A stretch of DNA of 64,000 nt. Source: Hypoxylon rubiginosum. Lineage: Eukaryota > Ascomycota > Sordariomycetes > Xylariales > Hypoxylaceae. Below the pieces are notes generated by a model. That model had not been told where the DNA came from and made no database searches. It saw only the letters and a list, made by a program, of their open reading frames with translations. A program made the translations under genes and the position numbers. The DNA lies in the NCBI GenBank assembly GCA_902806565.1, contig CADCXA010000029.1, positions 1,798,001-1,862,000 of the forward strand, read 5' to 3'. Below, piece after piece: positions 24,644-37,299 of the stretch. The number at the start of each line of letters is the position of its first letter. Positions within the stretch are counted from its first letter, which is position 1.

Positions 24644-25376
24644 GCGTCCGGAGCTCTGCCTGGCATGCGCTCCCTACACGACTATCTGGTTGTGCCGTTT
24701 TTTTGGAGAGCATCTTCCGACAAAGTACATATTTTGATATACCCCTTTTTTTTGGTTGAGTTTTGCATTACGTAGCGTCGGCGTCCGGTTGGGCAAGGAG
24801 AGGGAGAGGTCATAAGGGGAGTTGAGTTAGTTGTCTAAGCTGAATCCGCACCTCTTAGGGATAAGACGGATCTAGAGCTGTACCTACTCCCCCGTCGGCT
24901 ATGTATCTTTATGAGATCTGTAACATCTACGAAGAAATCTAACACGTCGTATATTCGAAATCTTAACCGAATTATCTTGACTCCACTTTCCCCCTTTTTT
25001 TGCCCGGTTTACCTTTGGTCGCGTGCTTATTTGCTAACGACGATCTTGTAGGATCACGATTCTAGAAGCTGCCGGTGTAACCACACCTGCTAGCACAGCC
25101 GTCGTCAGGCTCACCTTGCCCAATGGATGACATTATTAAACTTGCTTACTCACCGTGGCTGAAGAGCAGAAGAAAAGTGATGGGACTGCCTCATTGGAGG
25201 GAGCCTTAACCCGCACACGGATTGCGCAGGTGCGCATTAACGCATAATTGAATTGCCAGCCTTGCGAATTTCCACAGTATGAGCGTAAGTAAGGCTGCGG
25301 TTTAGTCTATTATGTAGGGCTGGAAGACTATCGTGATAATTTATTTACCTGAGTTACTTAGGTTTCTTCATTCTTA
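24644..25376. other. Intergenic region
   Basis: About 730 bp. T-rich runs at 24699-24755 and 24995-25003; no coding signal. It separates the mostly core gene set to the left from the accessory-looking genes to the right. Confidence 0.4.
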
Positions 25377-28300
25377 ATGACCGCATATCGCACCTTTACT
25401 TCACGCCTTGGGGCCTATTCTAGCAATACTGCATATGCGACGGCCGATATGGATGATCAAAGTCTCCATGATAGAGCCGGCTCTCAGCCCGGTGAATGGA
25501 ACAATGCTGTCAAGCTAGAATGCACGGAATCCAGTGCCACGAACTTTGCAAGGCAATCCACCAAGCAAAACACTTCGGTTTCTGTTCCCCTTTTCAACCG
25601 CCTCCATATGACAATGTGTGGAGTTACAGGTTTCGAGCCAAGGTCATTCTTATCGTTAGATCAAATAGAAGCTCTCACGCCACCATTGGTGAAAGAAGAG
25701 TTAAAGAGGTGTATTCCCACGCTCCCTGAATATGACCTTGACCGGTATACGACATTAATTACTGGGATCCCTACTGGAGATGTTTCGGTTCGTAAGGGCC
25801 AGACGAAGCCGCCTCTTTCGAAGACGTTCTCGATTTTGGTTCTTCTCAATATGTTGGACAGCATTCCGGCATTCATCTCCGAGGGGTTTACGGATTCCTT
25901 CCTACCGATTGATCACGTCCACTTCCGAGGTGAAGCAGCGTACCGGCTGTACCCTCCATCATTGACTGCCGTGCTTAAGCGGTGCTTCGATGGCTGGATA
26001 ATGCCAAATATCGAAGCATTCATATCGGTACAGTGGGCGGTTCTGTCTCCATTCTTTGCTAGCACTGTTGGTGACGTTGCCCTATACGACTTTGATGCCC
26101 GAACCATCATGCCATTCATATATGACGACCTTACTACCTCTTCATCCGTCGAAATCGGTGTACATGGCAATGTACGAAAAGTCAAGATCCACCCTTCGCA
26201 CCACAACTTAGAAAAGAATCAGGTATGCTCTAGAGGTCAACGCTTAGGGCTAGATGCTAATGATCACTTTAGGAAGAGCCCTACTTTGCTCTAAAGGAGT
26301 TACATTGCAAACGTGTAGAGGATTTTCAGCATGAAGTTGCCTTGCTTAGGCAATTGGCTGCCGTCGCGCCAAGTCAACGTGTTAGTCCTCTCGCTGCCTT
26401 CCGGCATGGGGCATCGTTTTATTCACTTTCTCCTTGGAATCAACATATCTTTCGTTCCTCTAAGGAAACGAATCCTAGGCCGGCCGCAAACGCTTCTCTT
26501 TCGGAATGGGTCATAGAACATAGCATTGGCGTCGCTGCAGCGTTGAACGAAATGAATCATGAAAGCAGCACAGTGGGTGCATCGGACTACAGGAGCCACG
26601 AGAAAGTCAAGTCGGACGATATTGTTTGGCTAAGAAGCTCCACCGATAGCAGCGAGCCTCCAACAGCGATAAGCGCCATTGGACTTAAGACATTATACTG
26701 CTGGCTAGTAACAGGTCTAAGTCACAGTCCTACTGAGAAGCCACGCATTCATCCCGCCCTGGAGGATGATGTTAAGGGGACTAGTACTGGGGGCGCTTGG
26801 TTCGTTGGGTGTATTCTCCTTGAAGATGCTGTATGGATGCTTCACGGGTGGGAAGGGGTTATATCTTTCTCTTTATGCCCTATTGCTCCAAAGGAACCAG
26901 ACGAAAACTCCAGTACGCAGGACGGGAACTCTTCTGAAGGCGCGATCACTCCGCCAACAGTTCGCGAGCCCAGCACCGTGCAGGTGAGATGTACGATCAT
27001 ATATCCACGAACCCTCTACTAATAATATCATAGATCGACGGCACGGTTAGTAACAGTTCAGCAAGCCCCTATCTTGTCGACCTGCTAAGATTGACACGAG
27101 ATGAGCTTTTGAATACGGACTGGAAGACGGGCGATGGCAGTGCGATTATTGTCAATAAGCTCCGACATCTCCAGCAGAAATGCCTACGGACCTCGGAATA
27201 CACAGCAGCGCTTCATAAGCCACCAAGTCCCACTTCCGCGACAGCGCTTCACTTACCGGCCGATGATGGTCCATCTATAAGATCTCATCCAGTGTCGGTG
27301 GCGAGTTCTATTGCGGGCGGCGACTCGCCAGCCACGCCATCACCTTCTAATCTTGAAGATGACCATGAGAGACCAAACACAGGTAAGCCATCCTCTTCAG
27401 GCCTGACATATTTAACTATAACTACGATTATATCTCACACGTTTCCCGCTGTATAGTTCATCGCTACACCAATGTCATCCCTGAATTGGATCGTACGATG
27501 ACGGATGTCTACGACGACGAACTTTACAATCCTAACTTCACCGTTACTTCAGCTTCTCCGCCGAGCCAAACTCACATTGCTATGACACCACCGGGTAACG
27601 AGTTATTCGTCCAAAGAATGCAGGCTGCTAATGACCAAAGCTCCTTTAGTTTTATAGGGGCAAGCCTCCAGTGCAACCATTGCCCTCAAGGGGAGACCAT
27701 TGCGAATTTGGGTTATAGCGACATTTCGAGATATTGCCCTGATATGCCATCTGATATGCTATATACGTTTGATGAATCCCCGAGCCCAAGGCACTTTCAC
27801 AGCGACTACTCCGGCCGAGGAACCAACTCAGGCTCTAATGATCATAATAGCTATTCCGTAACTGACACTAACGACACACGACGATCTCTCGATTGCGGTA
27901 CGTACAATGCTCCAAGTCCCAGTAACCATGTACCTATAACTAATTTGATTACAGGGGATGACCCGGCTGATACTTACAGTCGGGGTCCTGTCGTCTTCAA
28001 TCGCTCCGCCTCGTGTTCGTATGACGACACTCAGCACAACATCCGACCGAACATCCAGTCTGAACCCCTTGATACTGCTAGTTCCAGTAGCCAAAAGCGA
28101 TACTTAGATGATATAACCGAATATAGCGACACCGAACATGATACACAACGAAAAATGCGCAAGAAAAGAGGTAAACTACCGGATGTCTTATATCAGAACT
28201 TACCGGAAGCAACCAAAGGGATAACTCAAGAGCCACCAGAGATAGCTAAAGAGGACATACTGTTTGCCTGCCCTTTTTACAAGCGAAATCCTGCAAGATA

Positions 28301-29162
28301 TAGCAAGAAATACTGGAAAGCATGTTTTGGACCTGGTTGGGGTATATCCAGATTGAAGTCAGTACCTATGTCTCTTGATTCGGCTTAAGTGGCGAGAGGA
28401 CTCACGGCTAACAAGAGAGACAGGGAGCATCTATACCGCAAGCACTATTCACCCCGTCACAGATGCAGCCGATGCTTCGCCGAGTTCGAAAACATATGCG
28501 AGCTAGATCAACATCATCGTTCAGGTCCGCGCTGTCCGATACAAGATCCTGCTCCGGATATCAATACGATTGACGAGACACAGAAAGCCCAGATCCAGAA
28601 GAAACTGCGAGGGGTTTCTGACGAGCAGAAGTGGAATGAGATTTATAAAACCATCTTCAAAGTCCAATCTGCTAAGGAGATTCCGTCGCCGTGTAAGTGA
28701 CTCGGGCAGCGTATTCAAATTCAACACTAATACAATGATGTTGTAGATTACGAGAGTGCTACAGGCGCTACCAATGGTGCAGGAGACAAGGTCAACAATG
28801 CTGACTCGCTGGCCGACTTCGAGGCTTATCTCCATCGCCTGGTAGATGGCGATGGCCTGCGTGACGTGACGGCAATTAGGGACTGTCTCAACCTCATTCA
28901 GAGCTTCCACCAGACTAAGGCCGGAGAACCGTTTATGCCTTCACCTGGAATGTCTTATACCACGATCGACCCTTCGAATGGCACCGCTGGGTTTCCCATA
29001 CCTAAGGCAACGTCTAAGCCTACAGGTGAGAACGCAGGCTCGCAGAGTATAGGCGTCGAATACGCGGATGAAGTTAGCGACCCCTTTTGGGCGCATTTCA
29101 ATGAGTTGTTTTCACCCGATGGGCCAAGCAGGATACCTGATACGTTCGATATCAGTGGTTGA
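25377..29162 (+). CDS. Predicted pseudokinase with C-terminal C2H2-like module
   Basis: Predicted 1,163 aa. Exons 25377-26222, 26273-26983, 27034-27382, 27457-28357, 28424-28692, 28747-29162; all phases fit. The kinase-like fold starts near residue 250. The VAIK-type lysine is present in YFALKEL (Lys290) and a helix-C glutamate in FQHEVAML (Glu303). The catalytic loop expected as HRD or HGD-IKPENILWF reads HEKVKSDDIVWL (His391-Glu392-Lys393), so the catalytic Asp is missing, and the DFG position reads AIGL. The later GCILLEDAVWMLHGWEG matches the helix-F region (WSLGCI-type) of fungal kinases. Residues about 905-970 contain FACPFYKRNPARYSKKYW, then EHLYRKHYSPRHRCSRC and a further His-His, a Cys/His module common beside fungal NLR and kinase-like proteins. 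Probably signalling or scaffolding rather than phosphotransfer; this is inference. No frameshift or stop found. Confidence 0.8.
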
Positions 29163-31453
29163 AGCGGAACGTCGCTAGGGCTATAGCGAAACCCGTTTCT
29201 CCTCGGGATTCCCGTTGCTGTCTATGTGTATCCGCTGGGAAATGGAACGGAATATATAGGAGCACATGTGCAACAGCTGTTGATCTTGCAATATGTTACA
29301 GCGAGACACTACTATAATACCTGTGAAAGATATGGCGTTTCACTGTTTCACCGTCATACCCAAGAAAAGGTATCGAGTTGCACTTGAAGAACGCCGCCCA
29401 CGCGTACATATTCAAATGTAAACGGAATACCCCACGAGAGTGCGAGATACTGCAAGAATATCTCATAGATACGTGCTATTATTACTATTAGATCTATGTT
29501 GCATAGCTCTGGAAAGTCCTAGGCCGCATATAGGCACCTAGGTGCTTACCTAATCCCATCTAATAACCCCTTTTGCCCGAGTGCTCGAGGTTTAAAAAGG
29601 GTCTTGTAGCGGAGCTGGCTCTATTGATCAGACTTCGGATGGATTCAAGCTATGAGAAGGTCGAGATGACCAGTATGGATGTGCATATAAATTACGTCTA
29701 CATGGCATAGAAGCGTTTAGGATTGGAAGTTTTGAGATCTAGAAATGGCATCCCTTATGCTACATGCGACCTCTTATATGCGTTCCCTATCAAGCACCTC
29801 TCCTCGGCATGTTCTCCCCGGCTCAAGATCCATCCCGATGATAGCACCAAACGTCAGAACTGCCAAAACCAAATAAGCTATACACATAGCCCTCTTTACT
29901 AGACCTTTCGCGTCCCCATCTCGTTGCATCATTCTAATCGTCCAGACTCATCTGCTTCATTTGACGCGGCCGGTTTATTTCAGCTGTCCGCTTGGGCGCC
30001 TTTGGCTCCGCACTTCTCCTCGCAGTAATAAGTCATCTAATTCAATGGTTGTTAGCATCTATCACCCTCAGGTTGAGGTAAAAGGAAATTGGCTTGCCTC
30101 GTCTCCACCAATGTGCTTCGCTGCAGAGTTACAGACTAAGCCGTCCTATATGACAGTCAACAAGGGCAGAGGATTTATGGTTCATTGGTTCAAACACACA
30201 AAAGTACAGTCTGGGCATTGATCCCACTGTTTACTACCTGTGTTGCGTTTTTTGTAGAGTTCGCAAGCGCAGCTGGTAGCTGTTCGGGGTCAGCAACGCA
30301 CCATCGATGAGTCTGAGGGACTCACCATTAAGAAGAATCTCGTAGCCAGCTACAGTAGAGTCCCTGGCTGCGATACAGGCTGCTGCAGCGTGCAAGTCCG
30401 CCGCTGCCCTGAGGATAGAAACTGAACTTAGTAAGGGGCACCTTGAGTGGATTGAGTGTTCAAATCATGAGCCTACCTGGAGACGAGGACCATGAGAAGT
30501 GAAACTGTTGACCACTGCATGATTGATGGATGAGCAAGCTACAAAACGAGTTGAGAATACCAATTAGTATGGCAGGGTAGGTAGTGTTGGAGTTGATCAC
30601 TGGCACACAGATGCATATATATATATCCATGGTCCACCCTATAGGTAGGTAGATATATATAGTAGGTATCAACCATCATAACCAGTTCAGTCCCCAGGAG
30701 CATTGCGATTGGAGGAAGCTGACCCCGGTACTCCCTATAGATTTCGGATAGTTCCGAATTGTTGTAAAACAATCTAAAAATGTCGATTTGATTGCAGGAT
30801 ACTCCTGATGCTTTCCATTGACTACTCCGCCGCATCCCCTAACCCCTAACCCTCCTCTCTATTCCCATCTGCGTATTTACAACTCCCCATTATGTAGAAT
30901 AGGGACTTTTGGTTGAGGTTCTCGTATTTGCGCCCCAGTCTGTGCGTGCGGCATTAATAAATGGCGTCAATGCTCTCTTAGCTTGGCATAGCCCAAGTAG
31001 GGTGGACCATGCCGTTCAATGGGCACAGCCTTGTTACGACACAGCAAAGGCCAATCACGCAGATATGAAAGATCGTCGGCGCTCACTGAAAGATCTTGGC
31101 TCATAGTAGCTTATCCACCACGTGGGCCAGATCGGTGGTCGAATCTGGAAATCGGTCATCAAATCTGGAAGGTGTAAATATCAAGCACAAGCATCTAGGG
31201 GCGTGCGGCTCTTCCCGTAGAATCCGCATAATTATAGAACATCGCATAGAAGAGAGCCAGCAAGGTCTCGAATCTCGAGAGATACACGGAAAATGGACAT
31301 TGTATGAACTATCAAGAACACCCGTCCACAATGTAGTTATATAGGAGGATATCTCCTGAGTTCTATCAGCTTCTTTGTTCAGCATCAATCGAGTCAAGTT
31401 TAAGCTATACCTAACATTCAACTCATTGAAGTCACCCAAAATCCCTGTCCAAA
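29163..31453. other. Intergenic region with small remnants
   Basis: About 2.3 kb without an intact gene. A stretch on the minus strand at about 30420-30245 has an open, coding-like frame (Ala-rich, ending NSYQLRLRT) with a CAG acceptor and a GTGAGT donor. It may be a remnant exon; I do not recognise it. ATATATATAT runs lie at 30616-30660, and telomere-like CCCCTAA repeats at 30835-30852. Confidence 0.4.
30835..30852. repeat. Short telomere-like repeat (CCCCTAA x2 then CCCT)
   Basis: Reads CCCCTAACCCCTAACCCT. Only two full units, internal to the sequence, so at most an interstitial telomere-like seed. Confidence 0.4.
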
Positions 31454-32318
31454 ATGCTGCGCTCAGTTCCCCTTTTGCTTCTTGCGATCAGCCTCGTCAA
31501 TGGCTTCCCTACTTTAGACATCAGCAATCTTGTCGCCAGAAATTCGACCTCCGAGACCTTTCTCCAGGACGATGAAGTCCTCGTGTTCGACAATGGACGT
31601 GGTAAGTATCCTTGGCCCCAAAGCCCGAATTTCACCAGAGCTGTCTAGAATATCGTGTTGGTTTTGACATTAAGGCAATGCTGACTATATATAACGTGTA
31701 GCGGAAGTGGTGCATTCAGGCGATTTCCTGAATATGTTGGAGTCCATGGCCATTCAATCAGAGGCCCCTCAAATCGACGAGTCTTGGCTCAACTTCACCT
31801 CCGAGACCAATCTCCAGGCTCGTGATGACTGCTCCGCCACGATTGTTGTAACCGATAAGACTGAGCGATTCGTTGATTGGGACATACAAATGTCGCCTGT
31901 TATTATCGGTGCCGGAACTGGCATTGACGTCTTTGTTGCAAACAGTTACAGTGCCTCCAACGCGATCTCAGTCTCAGCCGGTGTAGATTACAAGATTATC
32001 GAAAACATATTGGGTGTCAGTTTCAGCATCGATTACACCTACACTTGGACAACCCAAACCACGATCCAAACCAAGGCAACCGTTCTACCAGGGCAGGCCG
32101 GTGTGATGATAACGATGCCGTTCAAGAATCGAAAATATGGCCGGTCTTTCTGTGGTAGACCCGGCTCTCTGGTACAGACTGGAACGTGGATTGCAGATTC
32201 TTATGAGAGTAAAGATTATAATGGAGTCAACTGGGTTTCTGGGGCAATCTCCGGATGTATCAAAAACCAGACAGCACTCCCTCTCACACGTTGCCACGGA
32301 GAGGGTGAGTTCATATGA
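31454..32318 (+). CDS. Small secreted protein, Celp0028 effector-like
   Basis: Predicted 254 aa. Exons 31454-31601 and 31702-32318, joined at GCG (Ala). It starts with a clear signal peptide (MLRSVPLLLLAISLVNG). Later stretches ETFLQDDEVLVFDNGRG, WDIQMSPVI, YTWTTQTTIQTKATVLPG and the end LTRCHGEGEFI follow the pattern I know from proteins annotated Celp0028 effector-like in Colletotrichum and related fungi. The middle (about 100-200) is Ser/Thr/Ile/Val-rich with alternating hydrophobic residues, suggesting beta-strands; cysteines are few (one near residue 97, two near the C-terminus and one about 40 residues earlier). A GTGAGT lies just before the stop, so a further 3' exon cannot be excluded. 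Probably extracellular; biochemical role unknown. The frame is intact although it sits beside two pseudogenes. Confidence 0.75.
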
Positions 32319-32930
32319 CCGCGTGCGGTTCGGCGCGTGGTGCGATAGTATCAGGAAAGGGTTGCAACGAGGCGAAGGTTGTGGTCAGGCTAACGATCAA
32401 TTTCGCCTTCGCGTGGCGTTGGGTGGAGAGCTTACTCGGCATCTGCGTCGTAGAGTTGAGCCATCGGGTCTCTAAATCGAGTTGGTGGCGTTGAATAGAA
32501 GACGTTGAACCATAAACGCACGCCAAGATCACCGTCCCTTACTTTCTCCCCTCTTGCCTACCCTCCTCTGCCTCTCATGTGATGCTATTCCTAGCCTCCC
32601 CTGGTCAAGAGTCTAGTGGCCTAAGCCACTAGAGATAGGCGGGTTTTACCAGGCCCATCAGGGGCTCCACAGCCAGGACAAAAGAACCTTATATATATGG
32701 ACCCGGGACTTGCCGGTGGCTGCTAGATCATAGATAGGGGCCCGCATCGTGACACTCCCCACGCATTAATTAACATATCTGCCGGAAAGGTCGAAAAGTG
32801 CGGGGCGATTCTAAGTATCTGATTGGCCGCCGGAATTGATGAAATAAAGAGAAGTTGATTCCAAGTAACGGCTTTGTGCGACCCTAAGGATCGGTCATGG
32901 ACGAAGATTATTGTGGCGTCCTCCCTCGAC
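32319..32930. other. Convergent intergenic region
   Basis: About 610 bp between the secreted protein gene and the ABC relic. Contains a small palindrome-like CTAGTGGCCTAAGCCACTAG at about 32611-32630 and a TATATATATGG run at 32691-32700. No gene seen. Confidence 0.4.
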
Positions 32931-35262
32931 CTAGGAGGAGCAAATTCTATATTTGCCAAGTCCAGAAGGAAAGAAGCATGGCTTGCTCTCAACTAGGAAC
33001 AAGGAATTCTCATACCCTTGTGCTGGCGCTCTTCTTCCCCTTACTGACCAGTAAATAACAAAAGTAGCGATAACGTTGAAGACGACATAAACCGCTAGAA
33101 TGCCTGCATTACGCCAGTATTGCTGTGGGTTTATACCTAGACCTTCCAAGACAGGATCAGAATTGAAGACTTGACAGTATTGACAGTCTGTTATAGCAGA
33201 CGGATTAGAGACATAGCCACCGGTGTCTATCGCATACCGCTCCAAATAATCGCCACAAGTTCGAGCCGCCGAATCATGTGGTATCTGAAGCTCCAGTAAT
33301 TCGATTGGGGAGCACTTTATATCAACGCCGGCGAGCCCAGCCGCGGCGAGGCCTTGGAGAAAATATGTAAACGGCGAGACGTAGTACATGAAGATCCAAA
33401 AGCGAGGAAAGTTGTTTGGAGAAACGAGAACACTGTAGCCAAATATGAGCATTTTTATTTTTACAAGGTCGCGTTAGTGCTGCATTTACCCGCCAAAGAC
33501 AATAGATAGCCAGAAGCACAGAGTCGCAACCTGAACAGCCGTTTCACTTTGGGAAAACCCAGCAGCAAAGGCCTGGCAGAACGTACCAGACCAGAGGATG
33601 AAAAGCCAGAGAAGGATGAATGCGAGAGCACTGCGCTCGGCCGTCCCACTGAGATATAAGCCTGTCGGGTAGTACCAAGAGGCAAAAACTAGCACCGAGA
33701 TCAGAATGTACCAGAATACCTCGAGTAGCATGTTAGAAGAGATAAAGGCGATCCAGTGATACATTTTAGAGCTCCGCTCACGCGCTTCGAACAGATCACG
33801 TCCCCCGACGAACCGAAGCGTGATGAGCCGGCTGACAGAGTTGAACATCTGCGCCATGAGGGAGATCGCAAACAAAAGACTCACGAGTCCTTGTGCATCG
33901 TGGGAAGTCTTGTAAAAAGATATGCCGTTCACTAAAGCCTGGCATATACAGAGCGCGATCTTGCAGTACAGATATACCGGGTCTCGCCACTGGTCTTGCA
34001 ACATCCGTTTGAATACCAGAGGTATCTGTCGCAAAACAGGTACCGTGTATTCTTGGTTTGACCTCGCATCTAGCACTTCTGTCGTGTTCTGTGGTTTCAT
34101 CCTTAGCCTCGCAAGTTCGCTCTGGACGGCACGCTTCTCATCGCTTGAATACCACGTCTCAGCCCACGTGCTATAGATCTCTCCCTCTGCGTTGATCTGA
34201 GCTTCGTTCTGAGTCACTGTGAGTATCCACTCGGCTAGATTGTCGTCTTTTTGGAACTTTGGAGCACCGTTGCGTTCGAAATAGGCCATCACGGAAGCGC
34301 CGCCCTGGCCTATTTCGCCAAAATATAGTGGTTTGCCCCCTTTATCAAGCAGGAGTAGTTGGTCGAACATACTAAATTTTTGAGAGGATGGTTGATGAAT
34401 AGTGCAAAGCACTGTCTGTCCGCTGGCTGCTAGCTTGCCCAGCAACGTACAGATAGACCAAGCCATTTGGCTATCAAGGCCGGAGGTCGGCTCATCTGTT
34501 AATCAATCTTGTGGTCAGTTCAATTCTTTCAATAAAAGTTAGAAGACCGCACCTAAGAATAACAGTAGCTCTGGTTTAGCAGCCATCTCGATGGCTATCG
34601 AGAGAGTTTTCCGCTGCTCCACGTTTAACCCTTCCCAGGAAGACCGATAATTGCATCAGCATAGTGCTCCATATTCAGAAGCTGTATCGTGTCTTCAACA
34701 TACGCCATCTTATCGCTTCTTGATACGGCGCATGGTTGTCTCAAATTGGCGCTAAACTGCAACGCCTCGCGAACTGTTGCAGTGGGGAGGTGGATATCAT
34801 CTTGCTGAACATAGCCCAGGCGTCGTTGGAAGCCGGCACCTCGGGAGCGGCCGTTAACATACATGTTACCAATCACCACACCTGCGTTAACGCGCTGGGC
34901 CAAGACATCTAGGAGAGTCGTTTTGCCAGCTCCTGTTACCCCCTATGTTCAATGTCAGTGGTCACCTTACCTCCCACCATATCCAGGGGTAGATATCTTA
35001 CCATCAAAGCAGTAAGCGTTCCTGGCTTAACCCATCCGTCAACATCCTTCAAGATACTTCGTTTGCCTTGTCGAGTCTTGATATCGAGACACAATGACCC
35101 CCAATGGATGATCGCAGGTTGATTGGAAATTGTAGTCATCGTCTTTGCATGCCCTTCTGGAGGGCCGTTATGCTTCCGCATCGAGAATACTACCGGGACT
35201 CGTAAATGGTTCACCAGCCTCCAAATCCACGGGCCGGTCCTTTGTGCTGTAAGGGGATACAT
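32931..35262 (-). pseudogene. C-terminal half of a PDR-type ABC transporter (ABCG), frameshifted
   Basis: Exons (minus): 35262-35002, 34942-34553, 34495-33490, 33432-32931. The order is that of the second half of a full PDR drug-efflux pump: HVDGWVKPGTLTALM-type entry (here DVDGWVKPGTLTALM), Walker [34 protein letters not shown], signature LNVEQRK, Walker B LLLFLDEPTSGLDSQ, CTIHQPSS, then membrane segments and a short extracellular Cys-containing loop. Two defects: (1) exon 2 is 390 nt where the flanking phases need one base more; in the P-G-E-G-L-N-V motif (about 34634-34637) one G/C base is missing, giving a premature TAA; (2) the first nucleotide-binding and membrane half is absent, and only 263 bp separate this from the neighbouring gene. 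All remaining exons keep frame, so decay is recent. An assembly error at the one-base site is the alternative for defect 1. Confidence 0.85.
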
Positions 35263-35525
35263 CTGCCTACGTCGGGTATATGTAGGAATCTTAGGTATCC
35301 CATGTTAATGCCTACCATTAAATAATCTACCTTAGGAGGTAGTAGTGTTAATTATGAACAACTGTAGCAAACTCCCGAAGACCTACGCCACGCTCATTTT
35401 CTGCTCCCTTTGCTCAGCCCCACCCGCCTGTTTTCCCATCAATGCACTTGAGTAGAAACAACCTTTCTTCCCTTTCTTCTGATTGACAACCTTGACAATC
35501 TTGACAATCGAGAAAGTCTAGCAAC

Positions 35526-37299
35526 ATGTCCCGACAACTATTCTATGGGGTTTCGGCATTAATTTCTATTCTAGCACTGTTTTTGGCTCGACTTACAATA
35601 CTGAGCCCAAGTCTCAAGTCACCCCCCCTATTATTGGTCGCGCCAATGTTGTGTTATTTCTCGTCAACAGCGAAGCTGGGTTGTCGAACGTGTTGGTAGC
35701 AACAGCGAAATCTCTGCTGGAGGAGCATCCCGCGGTGGAGATTCACTTTGCGTCGTTCGCTCCCCTAGCACCTCAACTAGAGCGCATTTCCTCATACATT
35801 CACACTAAGGATCCGTCCAATCCCGCCCAGGATGTTGTATTTCACCAGCTTCCCGATCTGTCGTTGACTCGTGCTATCAAGTTATCGGGCAGAACGATGT
35901 CTAACATGGCCCATCCACCAGGTCTCGATGGCATTAGCCAAATATGCAAAGATATCCAGTTCTATGTCTCACCTTGGTCTGGGGAAGATCACTACGTTCT
36001 ATACCAATGACTAATCGACATCATTGACCAAGTAGATCCTGCAATCATCGTGCTGGATACCGTCTTTCGCCCTGGCATTGATGCGACACGTGAAAGAAAC
36101 AGGCTACATGCTTTCATTTCGCCTAATACTTTGATCGATAACTTTGTCATGGAGCAACCATATGGAAGCATGTTCTGGAAATATCCCTTGTGAGTAATGC
36201 ATACATCAACCCATTCATTCATCGACCCCCTATAAAATGTGATGCCCGTTTAATTAGCCTCTGATGCTATGTACTCATGTTAACCTTGCATCATGATAAG
36301 GTCGGCATCAGGCATTCCATATCCCGTTCCTTGACGAAGAATACCAGAGAACATCTACCTGACCTTGCGTTTCATCTACTCTGTTCTGTCCATGTCTGAC
36401 ATAAAGAAGAAGCAGGCTTTTCTCAAGTCCAAAGGTCTTTCTGATCCTATCAATTTCTACAACCTTCACCGCCCTGACGTGCCCTGGTTCACACAAACTC
36501 TGCCTGGGGCATCACGACCCCTTTATAAAATTCCACAGAACGTCAGCTGTCTGGGGCCAATGTCTATTTCTCTTGGGGAAGCGTCGGAACAGGACCTTAA
36601 TATGGTAAAATGGTTGGCTCGAAAGCCAACTATACTTGTTAACTTCGGGAGCGGGTTCACATAGATGGAGCCAAAGGCAGCAGCCATGGCCTCGGCGTTG
36701 GCCCATGTCCTCGAGCAAACCGACTTGCAAGTCCTTTGGAAATTCCGAAAAGACACGACGGATCCTTTCGATAACGTAGACCGCGGCGTCGAATACGACG
36801 ACGCATTTATTACGCCGCTGCAACCCTTCATTAACAGCGGCCGAGTGAAAATGACCCCGTGGCTATCAGTTGATCCTACGGCGCTACTAAAGACGGGGCA
36901 TATCGCCGTCTCGGTTCATCACGGCGGTGCGGGCTGTTACCATGAGGCCATCGAGTAGGTTTCCCGCCGTTTTCACAGTAGAAAAAGATTAACCATGCAT
37001 TTTAAAATAGGGCCGGCGTACCTCAATTAGTCCTACCCCAATGGTTTGACCTGTATAATTTCGCACAGCTGGTCCAAGATATTGGCGTCGGTGTCTGGGG
37101 TTGTCCAGAAACAAGTCCTGATTGGACCATCAAGTGTCTGGAAGGTGCCCTGTTAAGAGTCGTGAAGGATAAGTCTGGCCAAGAAATGAAAGAAAATGCG
37201 AGACATTTGGAGCACATGGCCCAGAATAGTCCAGGCCCTCAATTCGCGGCCAGTGAAATTGCTAGGCTGGCTGCCGCTGGAAAGAGCGAGAGGACGTGA
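35526..37299 (+). pseudogene. UDP-glycosyltransferase (GT1) pseudogene
   Basis: Coding remnants of a roughly 500-residue GT1 enzyme: an N-terminal hydrophobic anchor (MSRQLFYGVSALISILALF), NVVLFLVNSEAGLSNVLVAT, the acceptor-domain middle, and the donor-binding C-terminal region HHGGAGCYHEAIE-AGVPQLVLPQWFDLYN, which spans an intron (about 36956-37010). Breaks seen: the start frame (35526) and the body frame (35651) differ, with a run of seven C (35621-35627) between them; TGA at 36008-36010; TGA at 36332-36334, where Trp is expected; TAG at 36662-36664 in NFGSGFT-stop-MEPKAAAM. Several independent lesions make a sequencing artefact unlikely. When active it would have glycosylated a small lipophilic substrate. 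It lies head-to-head with the broken ABC transporter. Confidence 0.85.

Noticed and set aside
30835..30852. True telomere end
   Set aside because: Only two CCCCTAA units, flanked by ordinary sequence on both sides.
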